Positions 21,158 to 30,420 of a stretch of 56,151 bases of DNA are shown here, piece by piece. Source of the stretch: an uncultured Spirochaetaceae bacterium (lineage in GTDB: Bacteria; Spirochaetota; Spirochaetia; Treponematales; Treponemataceae); the NCBI GenBank assembly GCA_902783155.1, contig CACZPR010000076.1:1-56151 (forward strand). Direction: 5' to 3'. Both the position numbers and the translations under genes were made by a program. The notes under the pieces are model-generated. The model did not search any database. It was not told the DNA's origin and saw only the letters and a list, made by a program, of their open reading frames with translations. The stretch's first letter is position 1, and every line of letters starts with the position of its first letter.

Positions 21158-21598
21158 ATGAACGATTTAACACTTTTTAACGATTTGTTCGACGGCTTTG
21201 GAGACGATTTCGCATTTCCGACGCTTGCCCTGAATAAGGTTCTTCCAAATCCAAAAGTAGACGTTAAGGAAGACAAAGATGCTTACACACTCGAAATGGA
21301 TTTGCCTGGCAAAACTGAAAAGGATATCGACATTGAATTGAAGGACAATGTTCTGACAATTTCTTCCGAATCAAAATCTGTAAAGGATGAAAAAAAGGAA
21401 GAGAAAAAGGAGGAGCGCGACGGAACAAAATGGCTCATCAAGGAGAGGTCGTACTCAAAATTCAGCAGGAGCTTTACCCTTCCAAACGATGTTGACTGTG
21501 AAAAACTCGCGGCATCCGTGAAAGACGGTGTGCTTGTCGTGACCATGCCAAGACATGAGACTGCGCAGGCAAAACGCATAACGGTCAAGACCGCTTGA
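21158..21598 (+). CDS. Small heat-shock protein, Hsp20 / alpha-crystallin family
   Basis: This 146-residue protein has an alpha-crystallin domain starting at NPKVDVKEDKDAYTLEMDLPG (about 30), the ENVLTI-like strand DNVLTISSES, a long Lys/Glu-rich loop (about 76-92), ERSYSKFSRSFTLP and the diagnostic A-x-x-x-DGVL-x-V motif in ASVKDGVLVVTMP. The C-terminal ITV acts as the I-x-I oligomer anchor. It is an ATP-independent holdase. The ribosome binding site is GGAGG, 7 nt upstream. The near-consensus sigma-54 promoter is an unusual way to run an hsp20 gene. A terminator follows. Confidence 0.95.
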   Translation: MNDLTLFNDLFDGFGDDFAFPTLALNKVLPNPKVDVKEDKDAYTLEMDLPGKTEKDIDIELKDNVLTISSESKSVKDEKKEEKKEERDGTKWLIKERSYSKFSRSFTLPNDVDCEKLAASVKDGVLVVTMPRHETAQAKRITVKTA

Positions 21599-21619
21599 TA
21601 AGTTTTTGAATCAACGAAG

Positions 21620-21651
21620 GACGGTGGATTTTATCTGCCGTCTTTTTTTTT
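21620..21651 (+). terminator. Terminator after hsp20
   Basis: GACGG / CCGTC stem with an internal G-T pair, followed by nine or more T residues. Confidence 0.8.
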
Positions 21652-21665
21652 CGTGCCATCTAGGT

Positions 21666-21694
21666 TTGACAATTAGTGTAAATGGGGTTACTAT
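21666..21694 (+). promoter_or_regulatory. Promoter of paaK
   Basis: TTGACA (21666-21671), 17 bp, TACTAT (21689-21694). Confidence 0.65.
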
Positions 21695-21745
21695 ATAAAG
21701 AAACAAGACCACATCAACATTGTGTGCGAATTTATTGAGGAAAAA

Positions 21746-22990
21746 ATGCAGATGACAGAAAAACAGTTGGAACAGATCCGGGCGCAGATTAAGCGGGTCA
21801 AGGAATTCGGAAATCCATTTTACACAAACAGATTCAAGGATGTTGACCCCGACGACATCAAGACGCAGGAAGATTTTGAGAGGCTTGTCCCGTTCTGCAC
21901 AAAACAGGATTTGAGGGACGCCTATCCGCTTGGACTTGCGACTGTCCCCGAGGAAAAGATTGTGAGAATCCATTCATCTAGCGGAACGACCGGTGCCCCG
22001 GTGATAATTCCATACACACAGAAGGATGTTGACGACTGGGCAATCATGTTTGCCCGCTGTTATGAGATGGCGGGAATCACAAACAGGGACAGAATCCAGA
22101 TTACTCCGGGCTACGGACTTTGGACTGCGGGAATCGGTTTTCAGGCTGGATGCGAGAGGCTTGGAGCCATGGCAATACCGATGGGTCCGGGAAACACTGA
22201 GAAGCAGCTCCAGATGATGCAGGACCTTGAGGCGACCGTGATTTGCGCGACATCATCCTACGCCCTTCTTCTTGCGGAGCAGGTTGAGGCAAGGGGCATT
22301 GGAAAAAATATCAAGCTGAAAAAGGGTGTGATTGGTTCGGAGCGTTGGGGAGAGAAAATGCGTTCAAGGATTCAGAACATTCTTGGAATCGAGCTTTACG
22401 ACATCTATGGGCTGACCGAATGTTATGGACCTGGAATCGGAATCAACTGCGAAAAGTCCGACAAGGGAATCCATATTTTTGATGACTATGTTTACGTGGA
22501 GATTCTGGATCCTGAGACCGGGCTTCCTGTTCCCGAGGGCGAGATTGGGGAAATCACACTGACGACTCTTGTCAAGGAGGGCGCACCGCTGTTCCGTTTC
22601 CGCACACATGACCTTGCGGCCTTTGTCACCGAAAAATGTCCGTGTGGAAAAAGCTGGCCACGCATAACGCAGATTCTTGGACGCAGCGACGACATGGTGA
22701 AGGTCAAGGGGAACATAATCTTCCCAAGCACAATCGAGGATGTAATCAAATCTGTCCCGGGAACTTCAAGCGAGTACCGCGCGGTGATTGAGCATGTCGA
22801 GGGTCGCGACCAGATGACCGTAATGGTTGAGGTTGAGATGGGTGTGGACCGTGCGGAGGTTGCCCTTGGTGTCCAGTACATATTCAAGCAGAAATACAAC
22901 ATGACACCGAAAGTCGAGGTTGTCGGAATCGGCGAGCTTCCGAGGAGCGAAAAAAAGACCAAGAGGATTGAGGACAGAAGATTTAACTGA
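21746..22990 (+). CDS. paaK: Phenylacetate-CoA ligase family enzyme
   Basis: This 414-residue member of the ANL superfamily activates an aryl acid with ATP and CoA. Seen in sequence: the P-loop HSSSGTTGAPVI, the YGLWTAG and GAMAIP segments, the YGLTECYGPGIG motif, FRTHDLAAF, and the C-terminal GRSDDMVKVKGNIIFPS hinge. Its length and the missing N-terminal extension are typical of PaaK rather than fatty acyl-CoA ligases. In gut anaerobes it recycles aryl acids, such as phenylacetate or indoleacetate, that arise in amino acid metabolism. I took the ATG at 21746, 5-6 nt after GAGG; the ATG at 21752 is an alternative. A second acyl-CoA ligase follows 98 bp downstream. Confidence 0.92.
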   Translation: MQMTEKQLEQIRAQIKRVKEFGNPFYTNRFKDVDPDDIKTQEDFERLVPFCTKQDLRDAYPLGLATVPEEKIVRIHSSSGTTGAPVIIPYTQKDVDDWAIMFARCYEMAGITNRDRIQITPGYGLWTAGIGFQAGCERLGAMAIPMGPGNTEKQLQMMQDLEATVICATSSYALLLAEQVEARGIGKNIKLKKGVIGSERWGEKMRSRIQNILGIELYDIYGLTECYGPGIGINCEKSDKGIHIFDDYVYVEILDPETGLPVPEGEIGEITLTTLVKEGAPLFRFRTHDLAAFVTEKCPCGKSWPRITQILGRSDDMVKVKGNIIFPSTIEDVIKSVPGTSSEYRAVIEHVEGRDQMTVMVEVEMGVDRAEVALGVQYIFKQKYNMTPKVEVVGIGELPRSEKKTKRIEDRRFN

Positions 22991-23015
22991 AAACCTTGTA
23001 GGTCGGCGAATTTTC

Positions 23016-23044
23016 TTGTCGCGGATAAAAAATGGTGGTAGTAT
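23016..23044 (+). promoter_or_regulatory. Promoter of the acyl-CoA synthetase gene
   Basis: TTGTCG (23016-23021), 17 bp, TAGTAT (23039-23044) with TG one base before it (extended -10). Confidence 0.55.
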
Positions 23045-23088
23045 TGAAATAGGTAGGGAAGTTTAATTTTTTTTGACGGGAAGGTAAA

Positions 23089-25062
23089 ATGTCTAAGACA
23101 AAATTTCCTATGGACAGGAGTCTACCCAGGAACATGGCCCTGTTGATTAAGGACCGCTGTGAAAGGTATGCCGATTTGAATCTACAGGCCGCGAAAGGTC
23201 CCGACGGAAAATTCCGCTACTACACTTATTCCCAGGTCTACGAAAGTGTCATAGAATTTGCGTTGGGCCTGAAGACTGTCGGAGTCCACCGTGGCTCCAA
23301 TGTTGCGTTGATTTCCGACAACCGACGCGAGTGGCTTGTTTCCGATTACGCGCTTGTCTGTCTTGGGGCCGCCGATGTACCGCGTGGGTGCGACTCCATG
23401 GGAAACGAGGTGCGCTTCATTGTCTCATACGCCGACTGCGAGGTTGGTATTTTTGAGAACGCAAGGCAGCTGAAAAAGATTACCGAGAAGGAGGAAGAGG
23501 TTCCTCTTTTGAAGTGCGCAATCCTTTTTGATTCCCCCACGGATTCCGAGAAGGAGGAATTCAAATCGTCAAGGCTGGACATCAGGACCTTTGAGGAAAT
23601 ACTTGATGCCGGAAAAAAGATTTACGAAAGCGACAGGGAAGGAAAAAAGGCGGAAATAGAGTCCGAAATGGAAAAGACCGCTCCCGACGAGACCCTGACA
23701 ATGATTTTCACGTCCGGAACGACAGGAACTCCAAAGGGTGTCATGCTCACCCACAAAAACTATATTACCCATCTTTCCTGTGTGCCCACGTTCATGCCTG
23801 CGAAACCGGGGGACTGGTGGCTTTCCGTCCTTCCAGTGTGGCATGTCTTTGAAAGGCTGATCCAGTATGTCGCCCTGCAGCTCGGATGTGGCCTTGCATA
23901 TTCAAAACCCGTGGCATCCGTCATGCTTTCCGACATGGCAGAAATCCGTCCGCAGTGGATGTGCGGTGTCCCACGTCTATGGGAGGCTCTTGCGAAGGGC
24001 GTTAACCGTGCGATGAACAAAAAGGGCGGGGCCGCTCTCAAGCTCTACAAATTTTTTCTTGGCGTCGGAATCCATTACGCGAACAACCGTGACAGGGTCC
24101 AGGGACATGTGTGCCGCCTAAAAAAGAGGAACAGATTTCTTGACGGGCTTGCGGGATTTTTTCCGTTCATCGTTCTCTATCCGTGGCACAAACTTGGGGA
24201 TGCCCTTGTGTTCAAAAAGCTCCGGGCAAAATTTGGCGGCAGGCTTTCAATCGCGATTTCCGGTGGAGGCGCTCTGCAGAAGGAGATTGACGATTTCTAC
24301 CGTGCGGTTGGGCTGAATCTTCTGGAGGGCTACGGACTTTCGGAGACCACGCCTGTTGTTTCGTTCAGATATTACAGGGAGCCCAGACCCGGATGTGTCG
24401 GCGCAATCTTCCCGAGCTGGGAGGTCAAGATTCTGGAGGAAAAGCACGGTGTTCCGGTGAATGACGAGCCTCTTCCACCTGGACGGCAGGGACTCATTTT
24501 TGTGCGTGGCGACCAGCTTATGAAGGGCTACTACAAGAGGCAGGACCTTACCGACATGGTGATTGACAAGGATGGATGGTTCAACACGGGGGACCTTGGA
24601 ATCAGGACTTTCGACAACGAGCTTAAAATCACCGGGCGTGCGAAGGACACAATCGTTCTGCTTGGAGGAGAGAACATAGAGCCTGCGATTGTCGAGAGGG
24701 GACTGGCCGCTAGTCCGTATATCGAAAGCGCGATGGTCGTTGGCCAGGACAAAAGATTCCTTGGCGTGGTGATTGTTCCGAACAGGGATGCGCTGAACGA
24801 ATATGCCGGCGGAAAGGGAATTGCGGTTGACGACTATGAAAAACTTTTGAAGGAAGCGGAGATTCAGAAACTGTTTGAGTCTGAAATCGAAGCCTCACTT
24901 TTACCGGAAAAGGGATTCAGGCCTTGCGAAAAAATCAACAGGTTTGTCCTTGTGCCAAAAAGTTTTGCAGTTGGGGACGAGCTTTCCGCAAAGCAGGAGA
25001 TGATTCGCCACAGGATTTATGAAAAATATTCCGACCTGATTGAGTCCATGTTCAGGGACTAG
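23089..25062 (+). CDS. Long-chain fatty-acid--CoA ligase (AMP-forming)
   Basis: This 657-residue ANL-superfamily enzyme has the P-loop TSGTTGTPKGVMLTH (about 208-222), LPVWHVFER, the ISGGGALQKEIDDFYRAVGLNLLEGYGLSETTPVVS segment, the GWFNTGDLG motif and the ITGRAKDTIVLLGGENIEP hinge. The long N-terminal part and the insertion after WHVFERL fit the bacterial long-chain acyl-CoA synthetases of the FadD15 type. It activates fatty acids for phospholipid synthesis or uptake, a need of host-associated treponemes that scavenge lipids. It has its own promoter and a terminator, and lies downstream of paaK. Confidence 0.93.
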   Translation: MSKTKFPMDRSLPRNMALLIKDRCERYADLNLQAAKGPDGKFRYYTYSQVYESVIEFALGLKTVGVHRGSNVALISDNRREWLVSDYALVCLGAADVPRGCDSMGNEVRFIVSYADCEVGIFENARQLKKITEKEEEVPLLKCAILFDSPTDSEKEEFKSSRLDIRTFEEILDAGKKIYESDREGKKAEIESEMEKTAPDETLTMIFTSGTTGTPKGVMLTHKNYITHLSCVPTFMPAKPGDWWLSVLPVWHVFERLIQYVALQLGCGLAYSKPVASVMLSDMAEIRPQWMCGVPRLWEALAKGVNRAMNKKGGAALKLYKFFLGVGIHYANNRDRVQGHVCRLKKRNRFLDGLAGFFPFIVLYPWHKLGDALVFKKLRAKFGGRLSIAISGGGALQKEIDDFYRAVGLNLLEGYGLSETTPVVSFRYYREPRPGCVGAIFPSWEVKILEEKHGVPVNDEPLPPGRQGLIFVRGDQLMKGYYKRQDLTDMVIDKDGWFNTGDLGIRTFDNELKITGRAKDTIVLLGGENIEPAIVERGLAASPYIESAMVVGQDKRFLGVVIVPNRDALNEYAGGKGIAVDDYEKLLKEAEIQKLFESEIEASLLPEKGFRPCEKINRFVLVPKSFAVGDELSAKQEMIRHRIYEKYSDLIESMFRD

Positions 25063-25085
25063 GATGTTTTCAATCTAAACAAAAG

Positions 25086-25119
25086 AGACCGCCCCATTTT
25101 TTAGGACGGTCTTTTTTTT
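25086..25119. terminator. Terminator between the acyl-CoA ligase and ABC permease genes
   Basis: AGACCGCCC / GGACGGTCT stem (one mismatch), then eight T residues on the plus strand. It lies between two convergent genes. Confidence 0.85.
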
Positions 25120-25149
25120 ATCCTGCGAATCTGTTTTTGGATGCCCCAA

Positions 25150-26754
25150 TCACTTGGTCTTTGGGGATTTTGTTTTCATCAGCACAAAGATGTATGTAAT
25201 CCCCGCGAACAGTGCGTAGAACAGGGTTGTCGCCACAATTGGAACGATGGGACCAAAGTTCAGTCCGAGGATGACCGATACAACGCCGACAGCCATAGTT
25301 ATGAGCATGTTCGGAATCATGTAGATTACCTGGGCCGCGGAGTTTTTTATTACCTCAATGTCAACCTTCCATTCCATTTTTGGAAGCAGAAGTCCGAGCA
25401 GCATGCCCCATGAAGTGCAGTAGAGGCACTGTATGATTCCGCAGACAACGCACAGTGTCACCTCAAGCGGATTTCCCTTTGCCTGCATCGAAAGAATCAG
25501 GTTTCCCAGAATGGAGATTGGAAGTGTGAGGTACAGGTTGAAAAGCATTTTTCCGTTTATCAAAGTGCGCAGTGAAATTGGAAGGCTCTGGACAATCCAG
25601 TAGTTCTTTCCCTCCAGCGAGTATGAAATGGTTGTTGTCGTTGACATCCCGACGAGGAAAAACACAAGCGCGGGAATCGCCGGCAGAATAATGCGCAGGT
25701 CAACATAGTGTCCCTTTGTAAAGAACATCACGATTTTTTCAAGACCAAGAATCAGCGAGAGCACACAGAGAATCACGCACAGCACAAATCCAATGCTCTG
25801 GTTAACGATGTAGTTTGTGGAGCTGACAAAGTGCTTGAATTCCTTGAACACGATGGAGTGCACCACGGATTTTGATTTCAGTCCCTTCAGCCTGTATTTT
25901 TTTCTTGCCGCACCGGCCATCAGGCGTGAGTTTATCTGCCTGTAGAATTTGCTGATGACAAAAAATGCCAGCTCAAAAACAACGACCGCGCTTGCGACAA
26001 AGAGAAGCATGTGCAGGACGTTCAGCTCCGTTATGGATTTTTCAAACCAGAGCGCGGGACGGTAGATGCTTTTGATTTTGTCCATCGAGCCGGAAATGCT
26101 GGACATCGTCTGCGCAATCTTGTCGTTTGAGAGAACGTCGTCGATTATAAATCTGAGCGCGAAAAAGAAAAGCACGACCGCGAATGTCAGGATTATCTGG
26201 ACAATGTTCTTGTGTCTGAATCCGGAGCCGATTGCCGCAATCAATGTTCCAATCACGGTGGCGACGACCATCGGAATCATCGGAATCAGGAATGAAAAAA
26301 GTGTCCAGACGATGTAGACTGTGAAAAATGGTTTTACAAAAATTCCGTAGCCCACCATCATCGGGAGAGATATAATCAGGACCCACGGAAGATTTTTTAT
26401 GTACATGTAGAGGAATCGGGACGCGACAATTTTTTTCACGGAGAACGGAAGGGCCATAATCATGTCGTAGTCGTTGAACGCGAACATAAATCCGTTGGTC
26501 TTCAGAAGACAGAAAACAAATTCCATGAGCGAAAGGGCTGTCACGCAGAACGCCGGAATTGCTTTTCCGAATCCCCAGCCTCCAAGACCGAGTGCGATTA
26601 TTAGGCAGAATCCAAGGAACATGGCGTAGAGAATCAGTTTTCCGACAAGCTGTCCGACAACCTTGCCACGTTTCTTTTTGTCCGTCTCGTACTTGATTTG
26701 GTTTATCGAGCTGGTTGAAAGAAGCAGCGTTTTTAATAGAACATTATTTGACAT
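25150..26754 (-). CDS. ABC transporter permease (ABC-2 like, about 12 helices)
   Basis: This 534-residue protein has about a dozen hydrophobic helices spread over its length, and a soluble loop with KYRLKGLKSKSVVHSIVFKEFKHF that couples to the ATPase. Segments such as NDYDMIMALPFSVKKIVASRFLYMYIKNLPW are typical of a large permease family found in Clostridia and spirochaetes next to an ABC-2 ATPase. Substrate is unknown; lipids, peptides or antimicrobial compounds are all possible. It overlaps the ATPase gene by 11 bp, so the pair is translationally coupled. Confidence 0.85.
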   Translation of the reverse strand: MSNNVLLKTLLLSTSSINQIKYETDKKKRGKVVGQLVGKLILYAMFLGFCLIIALGLGGWGFGKAIPAFCVTALSLMEFVFCLLKTNGFMFAFNDYDMIMALPFSVKKIVASRFLYMYIKNLPWVLIISLPMMVGYGIFVKPFFTVYIVWTLFSFLIPMIPMVVATVIGTLIAAIGSGFRHKNIVQIILTFAVVLFFFALRFIIDDVLSNDKIAQTMSSISGSMDKIKSIYRPALWFEKSITELNVLHMLLFVASAVVVFELAFFVISKFYRQINSRLMAGAARKKYRLKGLKSKSVVHSIVFKEFKHFVSSTNYIVNQSIGFVLCVILCVLSLILGLEKIVMFFTKGHYVDLRIILPAIPALVFFLVGMSTTTTISYSLEGKNYWIVQSLPISLRTLINGKMLFNLYLTLPISILGNLILSMQAKGNPLEVTLCVVCGIIQCLYCTSWGMLLGLLLPKMEWKVDIEVIKNSAAQVIYMIPNMLITMAVGVVSVILGLNFGPIVPIVATTLFYALFAGITYIFVLMKTKSPKTK

Positions 26755-27463
26755 CTTCGACCACCTCCATGAAAACTTCCTCCAGGGATTTGTCTCCAGT
26801 CAGGTCGTCCGTTTTTCCGCTGGCGACAATTTTTCCCGCCTTGATTATTGCAATCTTGTTGCAGAGTTTCTGGGCGACCTCAAGGACATGTGTTGAAAAG
26901 AAAATGGCTCCACCGTTTGAGCAGATTTCCTTCATAATGTTTTTGAGCGTGAGAGCGGCCTTTGGATCCAGTCCCACGAAAGGCTCGTCAAGAACCATGA
27001 GTTTCGGCTGGTGAATCAGCGCGGAGATTATCGCGACCTTCTGTTTCATTCCGTGCGAGTAGGATGAAATCATGTCGCCAAGGGATGCCGTGATTTCAAA
27101 CATGTCGGCATATTTTTTGATTCTCTCCTCACGCTCTGTTCTGGAGGCTTTGAAAACGTCGGCAATAAAATTCAGGTACTGTATTCCGGTGAGATGCTCG
27201 TACAAATCTGGATTGTCGGGGATGTATGCGGTTATCTCCTTGCAGGCGATTGGCTCCTTTTTTACAGAATGTCCGTCTATAAAAATCTCGCCCTCAGAAA
27301 AATCAAGAACACCGACCACGGCTTTTATCGTTGTGCTTTTTCCAGCTCCGTTGTGCCCGATGAAGCCAAAAATGTCGCCGGCCTCAATCTGGAGGTTCAC
27401 GTTGTCGCAGGCCTTTTTCCCCTGTCCGTAAATCTTTGTGTAGTTCCGTATGTCCAGCATCAT
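26744..27463 (-). CDS. ABC transporter ATP-binding protein
   Basis: This 239-residue nucleotide-binding subunit has a Walker A GHNGAGKST, a Q-loop near YIPDNPDLYEHLTG, an ABC signature SYSHGMKQKVA (SYSHG in place of LSGGQ, usual for this exporter branch), a Walker B LMVLDEPFVGLD and an H-loop STHVLE. The first of two adjacent ATGs is used, 8 nt after AGGAGG. It energises the permease encoded by the overlapping gene. The C-terminal LEEVFMEVVEDV tail is typical of ABC-2 exporter ATPases. Confidence 0.93.
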   Translation of the reverse strand: MMLDIRNYTKIYGQGKKACDNVNLQIEAGDIFGFIGHNGAGKSTTIKAVVGVLDFSEGEIFIDGHSVKKEPIACKEITAYIPDNPDLYEHLTGIQYLNFIADVFKASRTEREERIKKYADMFEITASLGDMISSYSHGMKQKVAIISALIHQPKLMVLDEPFVGLDPKAALTLKNIMKEICSNGGAIFFSTHVLEVAQKLCNKIAIIKAGKIVASGKTDDLTGDKSLEEVFMEVVEDVK

Positions 27464-27512
27464 AAAATTTTCCTCCTCATTTTATGCCTAATTTAATAGT
27501 AGCTTATAGAAT

Positions 27513-27541
27513 ATTATCATTGAAAAAGTTATTATAGTCAA
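27513..27541 (-). promoter_or_regulatory. Promoter of the ABC exporter operon
   Basis: On the minus strand, TTGACT (27541-27536), 17 bp, GATAAT (27518-27513), about 50 nt before the ATG at 27463. Confidence 0.65.
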
Positions 27542-27605
27542 CTAAGAATTGTTGCCCAAAATCAGGGCGGAATGTAAACAATAGTTGCCAAAATTGGAGT
27601 CGCGT

Positions 27606-28148
27606 ATGGAGTTCAAGGAAATTGCGGTTCAGGTCCAGAGTGTCATCAAATCAATTCTTGATGCGCATCCGCAGAAACAGGATTCAATTTTTGTGATAGG
27701 ATGTTCATCGAGCGAGGTTGCCGGTGGAGTTATCGGAAAGAATTCCAGCGAGGAGATTGGAAAGACAATTTTCACAGCCGCAAATAAAATTCTTTCCAGA
27801 AAAAATATTTATCTTGCGTGCCAGTGCTGCGAACATCTGAACCGTGCGCTTGTTGTCGAGGAGGAGTGCGCGGAGGAATACGGTCTTGAAATTGTGTCCG
27901 TCGTTCCATGGCTGCATGGTGGAGGCTCCTTTGCCACGGCGGCGTACAGGGGGTTCAAAAGGCCTGTCGTTGTTGAGCATGTCAGGGCGAGCGCGGGTCT
28001 GGACATTGGCGGAACATTGATTGGGATGCACCTCAGGGATGTTGCCGTCCCGATTCATCCTGCGCAAAAAACTATTGGAGCGGCATCGATTGTCGCTGCA
28101 TATTCGCGTCCAAAATTTATTGGAGGGGAAAGGGCAAGATATGAGTAG
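27606..28148 (+). CDS. UPF0340 / TIGR01440 family protein
   Basis: This 180-residue protein matches the YwlG/UPF0340 family along its full length: VIGCSSSEVAGGVIGK, LACQCCEHLNRALVVE, VPWLHGGGSFATAAYRGF and VEHVRASAGLDIGGTLIGMHL. Conserved Cys and His residues suggest a metal or thiol function, but no activity is known. The ATG at 27606 is chosen for its GGAG 6 nt upstream. It overlaps the next gene by 8 bp. Confidence 0.92.
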   Translation: MEFKEIAVQVQSVIKSILDAHPQKQDSIFVIGCSSSEVAGGVIGKNSSEEIGKTIFTAANKILSRKNIYLACQCCEHLNRALVVEEECAEEYGLEIVSVVPWLHGGGSFATAAYRGFKRPVVVEHVRASAGLDIGGTLIGMHLRDVAVPIHPAQKTIGAASIVAAYSRPKFIGGERARYE

Positions 28149-28656
28149 CAATTCTAGAAACAAAATTACAAGGGACGTTGTGCCGGAAAATTTTAGTCTC
28201 GCCCTCTGCATTGTCGATTTTGTTCCGGTGATTTTTTTTGGTCTCTGCTGCATCGTTGTGGGAAGTGTAATCCGTTCGCCTCTCTTCATTTTGGGCGCGG
28301 CGGTCTGTCTTGTCTCCGGCACAATAAAAGTTGTGTGGAAAATTTTGGTCGTGGTGAAAAAGAAAAATGTCTGGCCGCTTTTCATCCAGATGCGTATAGC
28401 GATGCCTGTTGGATTTTTGATTATGATTGTCTCGTTCATCGTGGGCTTTGGCTCGATTGATTTTCCCACGATTTTTCACGCGGCAATCCTTTTTCCGCAG
28501 ATTGTTTTTTTCATAATCGGATTGACCGGAATGGCATTGATGTGCGCGTTCGTCGTTCTTCTGGACAGCAGCGACCTGCGTGCAAACTGGATTGAGCAGA
28601 TTACCAACTCACTTTCGCAGATAAGTTTTTTTATTGGGCTTCTTTTTCTTTTGTGA
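28141..28656 (+). CDS. Membrane protein of unknown function
   Basis: This 171-residue protein has about five hydrophobic helices (roughly 22-40, 45-66, 81-102, 112-135 and 153-171). The ATG at 28141 has a good ribosome binding site (GGAGGGG) and lies inside the end of the UPF0340 gene, so it is coupled to it. No family is recognised; a loop of basic residues between helices two and three suggests cytosolic placement there. Confidence 0.75.
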   Translation: MSSNSRNKITRDVVPENFSLALCIVDFVPVIFFGLCCIVVGSVIRSPLFILGAAVCLVSGTIKVVWKILVVVKKKNVWPLFIQMRIAMPVGFLIMIVSFIVGFGSIDFPTIFHAAILFPQIVFFIIGLTGMALMCAFVVLLDSSDLRANWIEQITNSLSQISFFIGLLFLL

Positions 28657-28730
28657 CTGTGGGCGCGGGCTACTATAGATTTTATCGCCAAATTCTGTTA
28701 GACTGAAACAACTGGAATGGAGATTGTTTT

Positions 28731-29495
28731 ATGTCGTTCTGTAAAAAAATTGTTCCGCTTCTTCTGCTTCTGTTTTTTTGTGGCGTGTCCTATTCCGAGG
28801 AGACGGAGCTTGATGAAAAAACTAAGGCCCCCGCTGTGAACTGGATCAGCACAAATCCGGAATGGTCGCTGACTTTGTCGGCCACGGCAAGCAACTATCA
28901 AAACTTTTCCATATACACTCTCTCCGGTGGAGCCACAATCCAGATGGACATGAATGAGATTGTCGGACGGACTGGTTTTGATTTTTCGCCAAAGGAAATC
29001 AACTGCACTGTCGAGGCCGTCTACGCGCCAACATTTTTTGGAAAACTGAACGCCGGTCTGATTTTAATCAACCATTTCAACTGGTACTACCAGAGCTATT
29101 ATGAATACGATTTTCTTCCTGGACTCTATATTTCGTATTCGCCGGTGGACTGGTTCAATCTAAAATTCACTGGACTGTTTCAGCTGAAGAAGACCCACAT
29201 CTGGGAGCTGGAGGGAACGAGCTGCTCATGGTTTGACAGCCACTGTCCAGCGTTCAGCCTTGAAACAAATTTCCATCCGCTCGACTGGCTTTACATTGAT
29301 TTTTCACTCTCGTCCTATGACATGTACCGATATTTTTTGTTTTTCGCTCCAATCGTCCGTCTGGGATTTGGGTATCAATGCAACGAGCATCTGACTCTAT
29401 CAATATCGGCGAAGGCACAGTTTGTTGATTTCTTTACACTGAGCGCGAACTTCAACAATCTTGGTGGAAACATCAGCGCGAAATGGAGGTTCTAG
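28731..29495 (+). CDS. Outer membrane beta-barrel protein, unknown function
   Basis: This 254-residue protein has a signal peptide ending near residue 22 (SYSEE), then alternating aromatic strands (SLTLSATASNY, NAGLILINHFNWYYQSYYEYDF, LYISYSPVDWFNLKFTG) and a C-terminal ISAKWRF ending in Phe, the barrel-assembly signal. Two Cys residues in TSCSWFDSHC may form a loop disulfide. The stop is one base from the start of the metallophosphoesterase gene, so the two are probably coexpressed. Confidence 0.75.
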   Translation: MSFCKKIVPLLLLLFFCGVSYSEETELDEKTKAPAVNWISTNPEWSLTLSATASNYQNFSIYTLSGGATIQMDMNEIVGRTGFDFSPKEINCTVEAVYAPTFFGKLNAGLILINHFNWYYQSYYEYDFLPGLYISYSPVDWFNLKFTGLFQLKKTHIWELEGTSCSWFDSHCPAFSLETNFHPLDWLYIDFSLSSYDMYRYFLFFAPIVRLGFGYQCNEHLTLSISAKAQFVDFFTLSANFNNLGGNISAKWRF

Positions 29496-29496
29496 A

Positions 29497-30420
29497 ATGT
29501 CTGTAAAAAAAATTGCGGGATTTTTTGCGTCCGGCTTTTTGCTTTTGATTTTGTTTTTGATTCCCTCGTGCAGTCTGGAGGAGTATGGACTGGAGCAGGC
29601 TTTCTACAGGCGGATGAGTGTCGAGACCCGCGCGACTGGACTGAGGATTCTTCCTTCCGAACTTTCGAGCCTTGTTCCCGCTGAAAAGGATGAGTACGAT
29701 GTCCTCATAATCACCGACGTGCATTTTGGAAACGAGAACAAGGGAAAAAATGGACCGCGCCGGGAGGACGACTGGTTTGCAAAAATTACCGAGGGTGCGG
29801 TCGGTTCAAGGATTGTTGACAACGTGGCTTTCGCAATCTGTCTTGGAGATGTGGCGGACCATGGACGCGAGGATGAGTTCAGGAAGTTCAAGGAGACAAT
29901 CGAGGACAGGCTTTCCGAAATAACCACCGCCAAGGCTCCGAATGGAATCAGGATGTACAACGTCGTCGGGAACCATGACCTCTACAACAGCGGCTGGGAC
30001 CAGTGGTCAAGATACTGCTATCCCGGAACTTCCTTCTATAAATTTGAGACTGGAAGTTTCAGCTGGTACTTTATTGACTCGGCGAGCGGAACTCTTGGTG
30101 GCTACCAGTATGACACTCTGAAGGCCGCCATGACTTCGGACCCAAAAAGGAAACTCGTTTTCAGCCATGTCCCGATTTTTGCGGACGACTTTCTTTATTT
30201 CACAATGCAGAACACCGAGGAGAGGAACCTTTTGATTTCCCTTTGCGCAAGGACAGGGGCGCAGCTTTTCATTGACGGGCACACCCACCAGGACAGGACC
30301 ACGGACTTCAGAAAATTTGTCGAGCGCAACATCCCGGGCTTCCTTGAAAAATATGGATACGCAATTCTGCATGTGGACGAGGCGCACCAGAGTTCATCCG
30401 TGGAGATTAAGTATTTTTAG
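29497..30420 (+). CDS. Calcineurin-like metallophosphoesterase lipoprotein
   Basis: This 307-residue protein has a lipobox Cys25 (LIPSC) and a complete metallophosphoesterase motif set: TDVHFG (Asp74, His76), CLGDVADHG (Asp118), VGNHD (Asn159, His160), FSHVPIF and DGHTH. It should be an active dimetal phosphoesterase on the periplasmic side of a membrane. The substrate is unknown; sugar phosphates, nucleotides or phospholipid head groups are possible. The ATG at 29497 sits after GGAGG within the barrel gene's 3' end. Confidence 0.9.
   Translation: MSVKKIAGFFASGFLLLILFLIPSCSLEEYGLEQAFYRRMSVETRATGLRILPSELSSLVPAEKDEYDVLIITDVHFGNENKGKNGPRREDDWFAKITEGAVGSRIVDNVAFAICLGDVADHGREDEFRKFKETIEDRLSEITTAKAPNGIRMYNVVGNHDLYNSGWDQWSRYCYPGTSFYKFETGSFSWYFIDSASGTLGGYQYDTLKAAMTSDPKRKLVFSHVPIFADDFLYFTMQNTEERNLLISLCARTGAQLFIDGHTHQDRTTDFRKFVERNIPGFLEKYGYAILHVDEAHQSSSVEIKYF

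Noticed and set aside
27705-28469. 254-codon antisense frame over the UPF0340 gene
   Set aside because: It spans two well-supported genes on the other strand and lacks a start site.
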